Positions 52,794-64,000 of a DNA stretch of 64,000 nt are shown here, in pieces. The translations under genes and the position numbers were made by a program. The DNA comes from Lepidurus packardi (Eukaryota > Arthropoda > Branchiopoda > Notostraca > Triopsidae). The notes beneath the pieces are model-generated. The model made no database searches. It was given only the letters and a program-made list of their open reading frames with translations, and had not been told where the DNA came from. Location: the NCBI GenBank assembly GCA_023053545.1, contig JAKZAN010000249.1:1-64000 (forward strand), read 5' to 3'. Every line of letters begins with the position of its first letter. Position 1 is the stretch's first letter.

Positions 52794-54880
52794 TACGGGC
52801 TGAATTAATTCCTTACGGACTGAATTAATACATTACTGACTGAATTAAATCCTTACGGACTGAATTAATTCCTTACGGACTGAATTTATTCCTTACGGAC
52901 TGAAATAATTCCTTACGGACTGAATTAATTCCTTACGGACTGAATTAATTCCTTACGGGCTGAATTAATTCCTTACGGACTGAATTAATTCCTTAATTAA
53001 CTCCTTACGGACTGAATTAATTTCATACGGACTGAATTAATTCCTTACGGACTGAATTAATACCTTACGGACTGAATTAAATCCTTACGGACTGAATTAA
53101 TTCCTTACGGATTGAATTTATTCCTTACGGACTGAAATAATTCCTTACGGACTGAAATAATTCCTTACTTACTGAATTAATTCCTTACGGGCTGAATTAA
53201 ATCCTTACAGACTGAATTAATTCCTTATGGACTTAATTAAACCCGTAAGGAATTAATTAATTAATTACGGACTGAATTAATTCCTTACGGACTGAATTAA
53301 TTCCTTACGGACTGAATTAATTCCTTACGGACTGAATTAATTCCTTACGGACTGTATTAATTCCTTAATTAATTCCTTACGGACTGAATTAATTTCATAC
53401 GGACTGAATTAATTTCACACGGACTGAATTAATTCATTTCGGACTTAATTAATCGATTACGGACTGAAATAATTCCTCACGTAATGAACTTATTCCTTAC
53501 GGACTGGATTAATTCCTTACGGACTGAATTAAATCCTTACGGACTGAATGAATTCCTTACGGACTGAATTAATTTCATACGGACTGAATTAATTCATTAC
53601 GGACTGAATTAATTCCTTACGTAATTAATTAATTCCTTACGGACTGAATTAATTCCGTACGGATTTAATTAATTCCTTACGGACTGAATTAATTCCTTAC
53701 GGACTGAATTAATTCATTATGGACTTAATTAATTCCGTAAGGAATGAATGAATTAATTACGGACTGAATTAATTCCTTACGGACTGAATTAATTCCTTAC
53801 GGACTGAATTAATTCCTTACGGACTGAATTAATTCCTTACGGACTGAATTAATTCCTTACGGACTGAATTAATTCCTTACGGACTGAATTAATTCCTTAC
53901 GGACTGAATTAATTCCTTAATTAATTCCTTACGGACTGAATTAATTTCATACGGACTGAATTAATTTCACACGGACTGAATTAATTCATTTCGGACTTAA
54001 TTAATCGATTACGGACTGAAATAATTCCTCACGTAATGAACTTATTCCTTACGGACTGGATTAATTCCTTACGGACTGAATTAAATCCTTACGGACTGAA
54101 TTAATTCCTTACGGACTGAATTAATTTCATACGGACTGAATTAATTCATTACGGACCTAATTAATCGATTTCGGACTGAATTAATTCATTACGGACTTAA
54201 TTAAATCCTTACAGACTGAACTAATTCCTTATGGACTTAATTAATTCCGTAAGGAATGAATTAATTAATTACGGACTGAAATAATTCCTTACGGACTGAA
54301 TTAATTCCTTACGGACTGAATTAATTCCTTACGGACTGAATTAATTCCTTACGGACTGAATTAATTCCTTACGGACTGAATTAATTCCTTACGGACTGAA
54401 TTAATTCCTTACGGACTGAATTAATTCCTTAATTAATTTCATACTTACTGAATTAATTTCACACGGACTGAATTAATTCATTTCGGACTTAATTAATCGA
54501 TTACGGACTGAAATAATTCCTCACGTAATGAACTTATTCCTTACGGACTGGATTAATTCCTTACGGACTGAATTAATTCCTTACGGACTGAATTAATTAC
54601 TTACGGACTGAATTAGTTCCTTACGGACTGAATTAATTCTTTAGGATTGATTGAATTCCTTTCTTACTGAATTAATTCCTTACGAAATGAATTAATTTCA
54701 TACGGACTGAATTAATTCCTTACGGACTGAATTAATTCATTACGGACTTAATTAAATCCTTACAGACTGAATTAATTCCTTATGGACTTAATTAATTCCG
54801 TAAGGAATGAATTAATTAATTACGGACTGAAATAATTCCTTACGGACTGAATTAATTCCTTACGGACTGAATTAATTCCT
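52794..54880 (+). repeat. 2,087-bp HOR, copy 2
   Basis: Identical to copy 1 in every stretch compared, until about 54,897, where copy 1's continuation TTAATTCCTTACGG becomes TTAATTGCTTACGG and a different block begins. Confidence 0.9.
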
Positions 54881-57474
54881 TACGGGCTGAATTAATTGCT
54901 TACGGACTGAATTAATTCCTTACGGACTGAATTAATACCTTACGGACTGAATTAAATCCTTACGGACTGAATTAATTCCTTACGTACTTAATTAATTCCT
55001 TACGGACTGAATTAATTCCGTACGGATATAATTAATTCCTTACGGACTGAATTAATTCCTTACGGACTGAATTAATTCATTATGGACTTAATTAATTCCG
55101 TAAGGAATGAATGAATTAATTACGGATTGAAATAATTCCTTACGGACTGAATTAATTCCTTACGGACTGAATTATTTCCTTACGGACTGAATTAATTCTT
55201 TAGGATTTATTGAATTCCGTTCTTACTGAATTAATTCCTTACGGGCTGAATTAAATCGTTACGGACTGAATTAATTCCTTACGGACTGAATTAATTCCTT
55301 ACGGACTGAATTAATTCCTTACGGACTGAATTAATTCCATACGGACTTAATTAATTCCTTACGGACTGAATTAATTATTTACGGACTAAATTAATTCCTT
55401 ACGGACTGAATTAGTTCCTTACGGACTGAATTAATTCTTTAGGATTGATTGAATTCCTTTCTTACTGAATTAATTCATTACGGACTTAATTAATTTATTA
55501 CGGACTGAATTAATTCCTTACGTACTGAACTTATTCCTTACGGACTGAATTAATTCCTTACGGACTGAATTAATTCCTTACGGACTGAATTAATTCCTTA
55601 CGGACTGAATTAATACCTTACGGACTGAATTAAATCCTTACGGACTGAATTAATTCCTTACGGACTGAATTTATTCCTTACGGACTGAAATAATTCCTTA
55701 CGGACTGAATTAATTCCTTACGGACTGAATTAATTCCTTACGGGCTGAATTAATTCCTTACGGACTGAATTAATTCCTTAATTAATTCCTTACGGACTGA
55801 ATTAATTTCATACGGACTGAATTAATTCCTTACGGACTGAATTAATACCTTACGGACTGAATTAAATCCTTACGGACTGAATTAATTCCTTACGGACTGA
55901 ATTAATTTATTACGAATGAATTAATTCCGTACGGATTTTATTAATTCCTTACGGATTAAATTAATTCATTACGGACTTAATTAATAAATTACGGACTGAA
56001 TTATTTCCTTACGTACTGAAGTTATTCCTTACGGACTGAATTAATTGCTTACGGACTGAATTAATTCCTTACGGACTGAATTAATACCTTACGGACTGAA
56101 TTAAATCCTTACGGACTGAATTAATTCCTTACGTACTTAATTAATTCCTTACGGACTGAATTAATTCCGTACGGATTTAATTAATTCCTTACGGACTGAA
56201 TTAATTCCTTACGGACTGAATTAATTCATTATGGACTTAATTAATTCCGTAAGGAATGAATGAATTAATTACGGATTGAAATAATTCCTTACGGACTGAA
56301 TTAATTCCTTACGGACTGAATTATTTCCTTACGGACTGAATTAATTCTTTAGGATTTATTGAATTCCGTTCTTACTGAATTAATTCCTTACGGGCTGAAT
56401 TAAATCGTTACGGACTGAATTAATTCCTTACGGACTGAATTAATTCCTTACGGACTGAATTAATTCCTTACGGACTGAATTAATTCCATACGGACTTAAT
56501 TAATTCCTTACGGACTGAATTAATTATTTACGGACTAAATTAATTCCTTACGGACTGAATTAGTTCCTTACGGACTAAATTAATTCTTTAGGATTGATTG
56601 AATTCCTTTCTTACTGAATTAATTCATTACGGACTTAATTAATTTATTACGGACTGAATTAATTCCTTACGTACTGAACTTATTCCTTACGGACTGAATT
56701 AATTCCTTACGGACTGAATTAATTCCTTACGGACTGAATTAATTCCTTACGGACTGAATTAATACCTTACTGACTGAATTAAATCCTTACGGACTGAATT
56801 AATTCCTTACGGACTGAATTTATTCCTTACGGACTGAAATAATTCCTTACGGACTGAATTAATTCCTTACGGACTGAATTAATTCCTTACGGGCTGAATT
56901 AATTCCTTACGGACTGAATTAATTCCTTAATTAACTCCTTACGGACTGAATTAATTTCATACGGACTGAATTAATTCCTTACGGATTGAATTTATTCCTT
57001 ACGGACTGAAATAATTCCTTACGGACTGAAATAATTCCTTACTTACTGAATTAATTCCTTACGGGCTGAATTAAATCCTTACAGACTGAATTAATTCCTT
57101 ATGGACTTAATTAATCCCGTAAGGAATGAATTAATTAATTACGGACTGAATTAATTCCTTACGGACTGAATTAATTCCTTACGGACTGAATTAATTCCTT
57201 ACGGACTGAATTAATTCCTTACGGACTGTATTAATTCCTTAATTAATTCCTTACGGACTGAATTAATTTCATACGGACTGAATTAATTTCACACGGACTG
57301 AATTAATTCATTTCGGACTTAATTAATCGATTACGGACTGAAATAATTCCTCACGTAATGAACTTATTCCTTACGGACTGGATTAATTCCTTACGGACTG
57401 AATTAAATCCTTACGGACTGAATTAATTTCATACGGACTGAATTAATTCATTACGGACTGAATTAATTCCTTAC
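53621..57474 (+). repeat. ~3.7-3.85-kb HOR, copy 1
   Basis: Landmarks recur downstream at offsets that fall stepwise: 3,854 bp (CGTAATTAATT, 53,621 and 57,475), about 3,834 near 54.6 kb, 3,735 near 54.9-55.2 kb (CGGGCTGAATTAAATCG, 55,242 and 58,977), and 3,693 near 56.4-56.9 kb (TAACTCC, 56,932 and 60,625). It overlaps the end of the second 2,087-bp copy. This copy has a marker at 54,643. Confidence 0.82.
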
Positions 57475-60400
57475 GTAATTAATTAATTCCTTACGGACTG
57501 AATTAATTCCGTACGGATTTAATTAATTCCTTACGGACTGAATTAATTCCTTACGGACTGAATTAATTCATTATGGACTTAATTAATTCCGTAAGGAATG
57601 AATGAATTAATTACGGACTGAATTAATTCCTTACGGACTGAATTAATTCCTTACGGACTGAATTAATTCCTTACGGACTGAATTAATTCCTTACGGACTG
57701 AATTAATTCCTTACGGACTGAATTAATTCCTTACGGACTGAATTAATTCCTTACGGACTGAATTAATTCCTTAATTAATTCCTTACGGACTGAATTAATT
57801 TCATACGGACTGAATTAATTTCACACGGACTGAATTAATTCATTTCGGACTTAATTAATCGATTACGGACTGAAATAATTCCTCACGTAATGAACTTATT
57901 CCTTACGGACTGGATTAATTCCTTACGGACTGAATTAAATCCTTACGGACTGAATTAATTCCTTACGGACTGAATTAATTTCATACGGACTGAATTAATT
58001 CATTACGGACCTAATTAATCGATTTCGGACTGAATTAATTCATTACGGACTTAATTAAATCCTTACAGACTGAACTAATTCCTTATGGACTTAATTAATT
58101 CCGTAAGGAATGAATTAATTAATTACGGACTGAAATAATTCCTTACGGACTGAATTAATTCCTTACGGACTGAATTAATTCCTTACGGACTGAATTAATT
58201 CCTTACGGACTGAATTAATTCCTTACGGGCTGAATTAATTCCTTACGGACTGAATTAATTCCTTAATTAATTTCATACGGACTGAATTAATTTCACACGG
58301 ACTGAATTAATTCATTTCGGACTTAATTAATCGATTACGGACTGAAATAATTCCTCACGTAATGAACTTATTCCTTACGGACTGGATTAATTCCTTACGG
58401 ACTGAATTAATTCCTTACGGACTGAATTAATTACTTACGGACTGAATTAGTTCCTTACGGACTGAATTAATTCATTACGGACTTAATTAAATCCTTACAG
58501 ACTGAATTAATTCCTTATGGACTTAATTAATTCCGTAAGGAATGAATTAATTAATTACGGACTGAAATAATTCCTTACGGACTGAATTAATTCCTTACGG
58601 ACTGAATTAATTCCTTACGGGCTGAATTAATTGCTTACGGACTGAATTAATTCCTTACGGACTGAATTAATACCTTACGGACTGAATTAAATCCTTACGG
58701 ACTGAATTAATTCCTTACGTACTTAATTAATTCCTTACGGACTGAATTAATTCCGTACGGATATAATTAATTCCTTACGGACTGAATTAATTCCTTACGG
58801 ACTGAATTAATTCATTATGGACTTAATTAATTCCGTAAGGAATGAATGAATTAATTACGGATTGAAATAATTCCTTACGGACTGAATTAATTCCTTACGG
58901 ACTGAATTATTTCCTTACGGACTGAATTAATTCTTTAGGATTTATTGAATTCCGTTCTTACTGAATTAATTCCTTACGGGCTGAATTAAATCGTTACGGA
59001 CTGAATTAATTCCTTACGGACTGAATAATTCCTTACGGACTGAATTAATTCCTTACGGACTGAATTAATTCCATACGGACTTAATTAATTCCTTACGGAC
59101 TGAATTAATTATTTACGGACTAAATTAATTCCTTACGGACTGAATTAGTTCCTTACGGACTGAATTAATTCTTTAGGATTGATTGAATTCCTTTCTTACT
59201 GAATTAATTCATTACGGACTTAATTAATTTATTACGGACTGAATTAATTCCTTACGTACTGAACTTATTCCTTACGGACTGAATTAATTCCTTACGGACT
59301 GAATTAATTCCTTACGGACTGAATTAATTCCTTACGGACTGAATTAATACCTTACGGACTGAATTAAATCCTTACGGACTGAATTAATTCCTTACGGACT
59401 GAATTTATTCCTTACGGACTGAATTAATTCCTTACGGGCTGAATTAATTCCTTACGGACTGAATTAATTCCTTAATTAATTCCTTACGGACTGAATTAAT
59501 TTCATACGGACTGAATTAATTCCTTACGGACTGAATTAATACCTTACGGACTGAATTAAATCCTTACGGACTGAATTAATTCCTTACGGACTGAATTAAT
59601 TTATTACGAATGAATTAATTCCGTACGGATTTTATTAATTCCTTACGGATTAAATTAATTCATTAGGACTTAATTAATAAATTACGGACTGAATTATTTC
59701 CTTACGTACTGAAGTTATTCCTTACGGACTGAATTAATTGCTTACGGACTGAATTAATTCCTTACGGACTGAATTAATACCTTACGGACTGAATTAAATC
59801 CTTACGGACTGAATTAATTCCTTACGTACTTAATTAATTCCTTACGGACTGAATTAATTCCGTACGGATTTAATTAATTCCTTACGGACTGAATTAATTC
59901 CTTACGGACTGAATTAATTCATTATGGACTTAATTAATTCCGTAAGGAATGAATGAATTAATTACGGATTGAAATAATTCCTTACGGACTGAATTAATTC
60001 CTTACGGACTGAATTATTTCCTTACGGACTGAATTAATTCTTTAGGATTTATTGAATTCCGTTCTTACTGAATTAATTCCTTACGGGCTGAATTAAATCG
60101 TTACGGACTGAATTAATTCCTTACGGACTGAATTAATTCCTTACGGACTGAATTAATTCCTTACGGACTGAATTAATTCCATACGGACTTAATTAATTCC
60201 TTACGGACTGAATTAATTATTTACGGACTAAATTAATTCCTTACGGACTGAATTAGTTCCTTACGGACTAAATTAATTCTTTAGGATTGATTGAATTCCT
60301 TTCTTACTGAATTAATTCATTACGGACTTAATTAATTTATTACGGACTGAATTAATTCCTTACGTACTGAACTTATTCCTTACGGACTGAATTAATTCCT

Positions 60401-61190
60401 TACGGACTGAATTAATTCCTTACGGACTGAATTAATTCCTTACGGACTGAATTAATACCTTACTGACTGAATTAAATCCTTACGGACTGAATTAATTCCT
60501 TACGGACTGAATTTATTCCTTACGGACTGAAATAATTCCTTACGGACTGAATTAATTCCTTACGGACTGAATTAATTCCTTACGGGCTGAATTAATTCCT
60601 TACGGACTGAATTAATTCCTTAATTAACTCCTTACGGACTGAATTAATTTCATACGGACTGAATTAATTCCTTACGGATTGAATTTATTCCTTACGGACT
60701 GAAATAATTCCTTACGGACTGAAATAATTCCTTACTTACTGAATTAATTCCTTACGGGCTGAATTAAATCCTTACAGACTGAATTAATTCCTTATGGACT
60801 TAATTAATCCCGTAAGGAATGAATTAATTAATTACGGACTGAATTAATTCCTTACGGACTGAATTAATTCCTTACGGACTGAATTAATTCCTTACGGACT
60901 GAATTAATTCCTTACGGACTGTATTAATTCCTTAATTAATTCCTTACGGACTGAATTAATTTCATACGGACTGAATTAATTTCACACGGACTGAATTAAT
61001 TCATTTCGGACTTAATTAATCGATTACGGACTGAAATAATTCCTCACGTAATGAACTTATTCCTTACGGACTGGATTAATTCCTTACGGACTGAATTAAA
61101 TCCTTACGGACTGAATGAATTCCTTACGGACTGAATTAATTTCATACGGACTGAATTAATTCATTACGGACTGAATTAATTCCTTACGTA
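57475..61190 (+). repeat. ~3.7-3.85-kb HOR, copy 2
   Basis: Shorter than copy 1 by small losses. One of about 99 bp near 58,460 removed the equivalent of the marker at 54,643. About 40 bp was lost near 59,415 (the GAAATAATTCC pair), and single bases near 59,027 (GAATAATTCC) and 59,664 (CATTAGGAC). Near 61,190 the sequence jumps back to the CGTACTTAATTAATTCC block otherwise found at 54,984 and 58,719. Confidence 0.8.
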
Positions 61191-64000
61191 CTTAATTAAT
61201 TCCTTACGGACTGAATTAATTCCGTACGGATTTAATTAATTCCTTACGGACTGAATTAATTCCTTACGGACTGAATTAATTCATTATGGACTTAATTAAT
61301 TCCGTAAGGAATGAATGAATTAATTACGGATTGAAATAATTCCTTACGGACTGAATTAATTCCTTACGGACTGAATTATTTCCTTACGGACTGAATTAAT
61401 TCTTTAGGATTTATTGAATTCCGTTCTTACTGAATTAATTCCTTACGGGCTGAATTAAATCGTTACGGACTGAATTAATTCCTTACGGACTGAATTAATT
61501 CCTTACGGACTGAATTAATTCCTTACGGACTGAATTAATTCCATACGGACTTAATTAATTCCTTACGGACTGAATTAATTATTTACGGACTAAATTAATT
61601 CCTTACGGACTGAATTAGTTCCTTACGGACTGAATTAATTCTTTAGGATTGATTGAATTCCTTTCTTACTGAATTAATTCATTACGGACTTAATTCATTT
61701 ATTACGGACTGAATTAATTCCTTACGTACTGAACTTATTCCTTACGGACTGAATTAATTCCTTACGGACTGAATTAATTCCTTACGGACTGAATTAATTC
61801 CTTACGGACTGAATTAATACCTTACGGACTGAATTAAATCCTTACGGACTGAATTAATTCCTTACGGACTGAATTTATTCCTTACGGACTGAAATAATTC
61901 CTTACGGACTGAATTAATTCCTTACGGACTGAATTAATTCCTTACGGGCTGAATTAATTCCTTACGGACTGAATTAATTCCTTAATTAATTCCTTACGGA
62001 CTGAATTAATTTCATACGGACTGAATTAATTCCTTACGGACTGAATTAATACCTTACGGACTGAATTAAATCCTTACGGACTGAATTAATTCCTTACGGA
62101 TTGAATTTATTCCTTACGGACTGAAATAATTCCTTACGGACTGAAATAATTCCTTACGGACTGAATTAATTCCTTACGGGCTGAATTAAATCCTTACAGA
62201 CTGAATTAATTCCTTATGGACTTAATTAATCCCGTAAGGAATGAATGAATTAATTACGGACTGAATTAATTCCTTACGGACTGAATTAATTCCTTACGGA
62301 CTGAATTAATTCCTTACGGACTGAATTAATTCCTTACGGACTGAATTAATTCCTTACGGACTGAATTAATTCCTTAATTAATTCCTTACGGACTGAATTA
62401 ATTTCATACGGACTGAATTAATTTCACACGGACTGAATTAATTCATTTCGGACTTAATTAATCGATTACGGACTGAAATAATTCCTCACGTAATGAACTT
62501 ATTCCTTACGGACTGGATTAATTCCTTAGGGACTGAATTAAATCCTTACGGACTGAATGAATTCCTTACGGACTGAATTAATTTCATACGGACTGAATTA
62601 ATTCATTACGGACTTAATTAATTTATTACGGACTGAATTAATTCCTTACGTACTGAACTTATTCGTTACGGACTGAATTAATTCCTTATGGACTGAATTA
62701 ATTCCTTACGGACTGAATTAAATCCTTATGGACTTAATTTATTCTGTAAGGAATGAATTAATTAATTACGGACTGAAATAATTCCTTACGGACTGAATTA
62801 ATTCCTTACGGACTGAATTAATTCCTTACGGACTGAATTAATTCCTTACGGACTGAATTAATTCCTTAATTAATTCCTTACGGACTGAATTAATTTCAAA
62901 CGGACTGAATTAATTCCTTACGGATTGAATTAATTTCATACGGACTGAATTAATTCATTACGGACTGAATTAATTCTTACGGACTTAATTAGTTCCTTAA
63001 TTAATTCCTTACGGACTGAATTAATTCCTTACGGACTGAATTAATTCCTTAATTAATTCCTTACGGACTGAATTAATTTCATACGGACTGAATTAATTCA
63101 TTACGGACTTAATTAATCGATTTCGGACTGAATTAATTCATTACGGACTTAATTAAATCCTTACAGACTGAATTAATTCCTTATGGACTTAATTCCGTAA
63201 GGAATGAATTAATTAATTACGGACTGAATTAATTCCTTACGGACTGAATTAATTCCTTACGGACTGAATTAATTCCTTACGGACTGAATTAATTCCTTAC
63301 GGACTGAATTAATTCCTTACGGACTGAATTAATTCCTTACGGACTGAATTAATTCCTTACGGACTGAATTAATTCCTTACGGACTGAATTAATTCCTTAA
63401 TTAATTCCTTACGGACTGAATTAATTTCATACGGACTGAATTAATTTCACACGGACTGAATTAATTCATTACGGACTTAATTAATCGATTACGGACTGAA
63501 ATAATTCCTCACGTAATGAACTTATTCCTTACGGACTGGATTAATTCCTTACGGACTGAATTAAATCCTTACGGACTGAATTAATTCCTAACGGACTGAA
63601 TTAATTTCATACGGACTGAATTAATTCATTACGGACTTAATTAATCGATTTCGGACTGAATTAATTCATTACGGACTTAATTAAATCCTTACAGACTGAA
63701 CTAATTCCTTATGGACTTAATTAATTCCGTAAGGAATGAATTAATTAATTACGGACTGAAATAATTCCTTACGGACTGAATTAATTCCTTACGGACTGAA
63801 TTAATTCCTTACGGACTGAATTAATTCCTTACGGACTGAATTAATTCCTTAATTAATTCCTTACGGACTGAATTAATTTCATACGGACTGAATTAATTTC
63901 ACACGGACTGAATTAATTCATTTCGGACTTAATTAATCGATTACGGACTGAAATAATTCCTCACGTAATGAACTTATTCCTTACGGACTGGATTAATTCC
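61191..64000 (+). repeat. Right-end array, HOR relatives
   Basis: It contains another CCGTTC marker (61,406) and its T-type partner (61,645), then two or more CCTCACGTAATG blocks (near 62,483, 63,507 and 63,958). Small private deletions occur: CTTAATTCCGTAAGG near 63,188 (4 bp lost from the left arm of the inverted repeat) and TTAATTCTTACGG near 62,971. The repeat continues unbroken to the last base. Confidence 0.85.

Larger units (their letters stand above)
1..64000 (+). repeat. 20-bp satellite array filling the window
   Basis: The window is a continuous head-to-tail array of a 20-bp monomer, consensus ACGGACTGAATTAATTCCTT, roughly 3,200 copies. It starts mid-array and ends mid-array. All monomers read in the same direction; I found no inverted block. 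The consensus is 35% G+C with one CpG. Forward stops TGA (monomer positions 7-9) and TAA (12-14), and two TAA stops on the reverse strand, rotate through all frames every 60 bp, and neither strand has an ATG in the consensus, so the array is non-coding. AseI/VspI (ATTAAT) should cut nearly every unit to a 20-bp ladder. No stretch over 300 bases departs from this repeat. Its class (centromeric or other heterochromatic satellite) is inference; I do not recognise the family. Confidence 0.99.
43736..64000 (+). repeat. Right array domain, CCGTTC-marker family
   Basis: The 39-bp marker drops to about 17 copies in 20 kb and often takes the form AGGATTTATTG AATTCCGTTC. Two subdomains are visible. From about 43,736 to 50,340 the variant CATTTCGGACTTAATTAGTC and the CCGTAGTGATTTTATT monomer recur. 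From about 50,340 to the end the block GATTACGGACTGAAATAATT CCTCACGTAATGAACTTATT and then CGGACTGGATTAATT recurs (near 51,365, 51,911, 52,410, 53,455, 54,008, 54,490, 57,328, 57,860, 58,332, 61,020, 62,463, 63,485, 63,930). The domain is still in array at base 64,000. Confidence 0.8.

Noticed and set aside
1-64000. CRISPR array of short direct repeats
   Set aside because: The 20-bp units abut directly with no unique spacers, and the 'repeat' itself varies; no cas-like coding sequence is present.
1-64000. Protein-coding genes or a repeat-rich protein
   Set aside because: The consensus has TGA and TAA forward and two TAA on the reverse strand per 20 bp. Because 20 is not a multiple of 3, all six frames close within 60 bp. 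The ATGs that arise in variants (AATGAATT, TTATGG) lead only to short stops.
1-64000. Telomeric repeat
   Set aside because: The unit is 20 bp, AT-rich and lacks the G-rich strand runs typical of telomeres; no known telomere motif is interspersed.
1-64000. Iteron-type replication origin of a plasmid or phage
   Set aside because: Iteron arrays are short, usually a few to tens of copies beside a replication gene. Thousands of copies with kilobase HORs and no gene do not fit.
1-64000. TATA-type promoters in TTAATTAATT tracts
   Set aside because: These AT tracts are part of every monomer, so a match carries no specific information, and there is no gene to promote.
1-64000. Assigning a species or a named satellite family
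   Set aside because: I do not recognise the 20-mer, and no flanking unique sequence exists to identify the source.

Overview
The whole 64,000-base window is one uninterrupted satellite array. It is built head-to-tail from a 20-bp monomer, consensus ACGGACTGAATTAATTCCTT (35% G+C). I see no gene, RNA gene, transposon, CRISPR array or unique sequence anywhere, and the array runs off both ends. Every recognisable monomer is in the same orientation. The consensus has no ATG on either strand and puts stop codons in all six frames within 60 bp, so no ordinary coding is possible. I do not recognise the monomer as a named satellite. An array this long with layered higher-order repeats (HORs) points to a eukaryotic heterochromatic region (centromeric, pericentromeric, subtelomeric, or a B or sex chromosome). 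That is inference, and the species cannot be named from this sequence.

Layout. Three domains share the monomer but use different variant monomers. The left domain (1 to about 31,970) is densely punctuated by a 39-bp marker (AGGATTGATTGAATTCCTTT plus a 19-bp monomer). It contains a basal 239-bp 12-mer unit and larger repeats of 1,754, 1,448, 909 and 550 bp, plus duplications offset by about 4.57 and 4.45 kb. The middle domain (about 31,970-43,735) has a roughly 1.3-kb HOR in about four copies, then a 2,284-bp unit in two copies, and a switch to an AGAATTG marker. The right domain (about 43,736-64,000) has few markers, mostly of an AGGATTTATTG/CCGTTC form. It holds a 1.36-1.70-kb HOR (four copies), a 2,087-bp HOR (two copies) and a 3.7-3.85-kb HOR (two copies).

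How the parts fit. Marker spacings in the left domain are almost all 20n-1 (119, 239, 279, 319, 439, 599 and so on), because each marker carries one 19-bp monomer. The markers therefore act as a ruler that exposes block duplication, monomer gain and loss, and fusion of units. One 100-bp five-monomer cassette (CpG-decayed monomers, then CCGTAAGG) recurs in all three domains. It creates a 12-bp inverted repeat around a GTAA loop, the most distinctive local structure in the array. Block copies are nearly identical at kilobase scale, while monomers inside a block differ. That pattern is expected of recent block amplification by unequal exchange or a replication-based mechanism.

Limits. Everything here was read by eye. 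Domain and HOR boundaries are usually good to about one monomer where diagnostic variants exist, and looser where marked 'about'. Copy identities were spot-checked, not computed.
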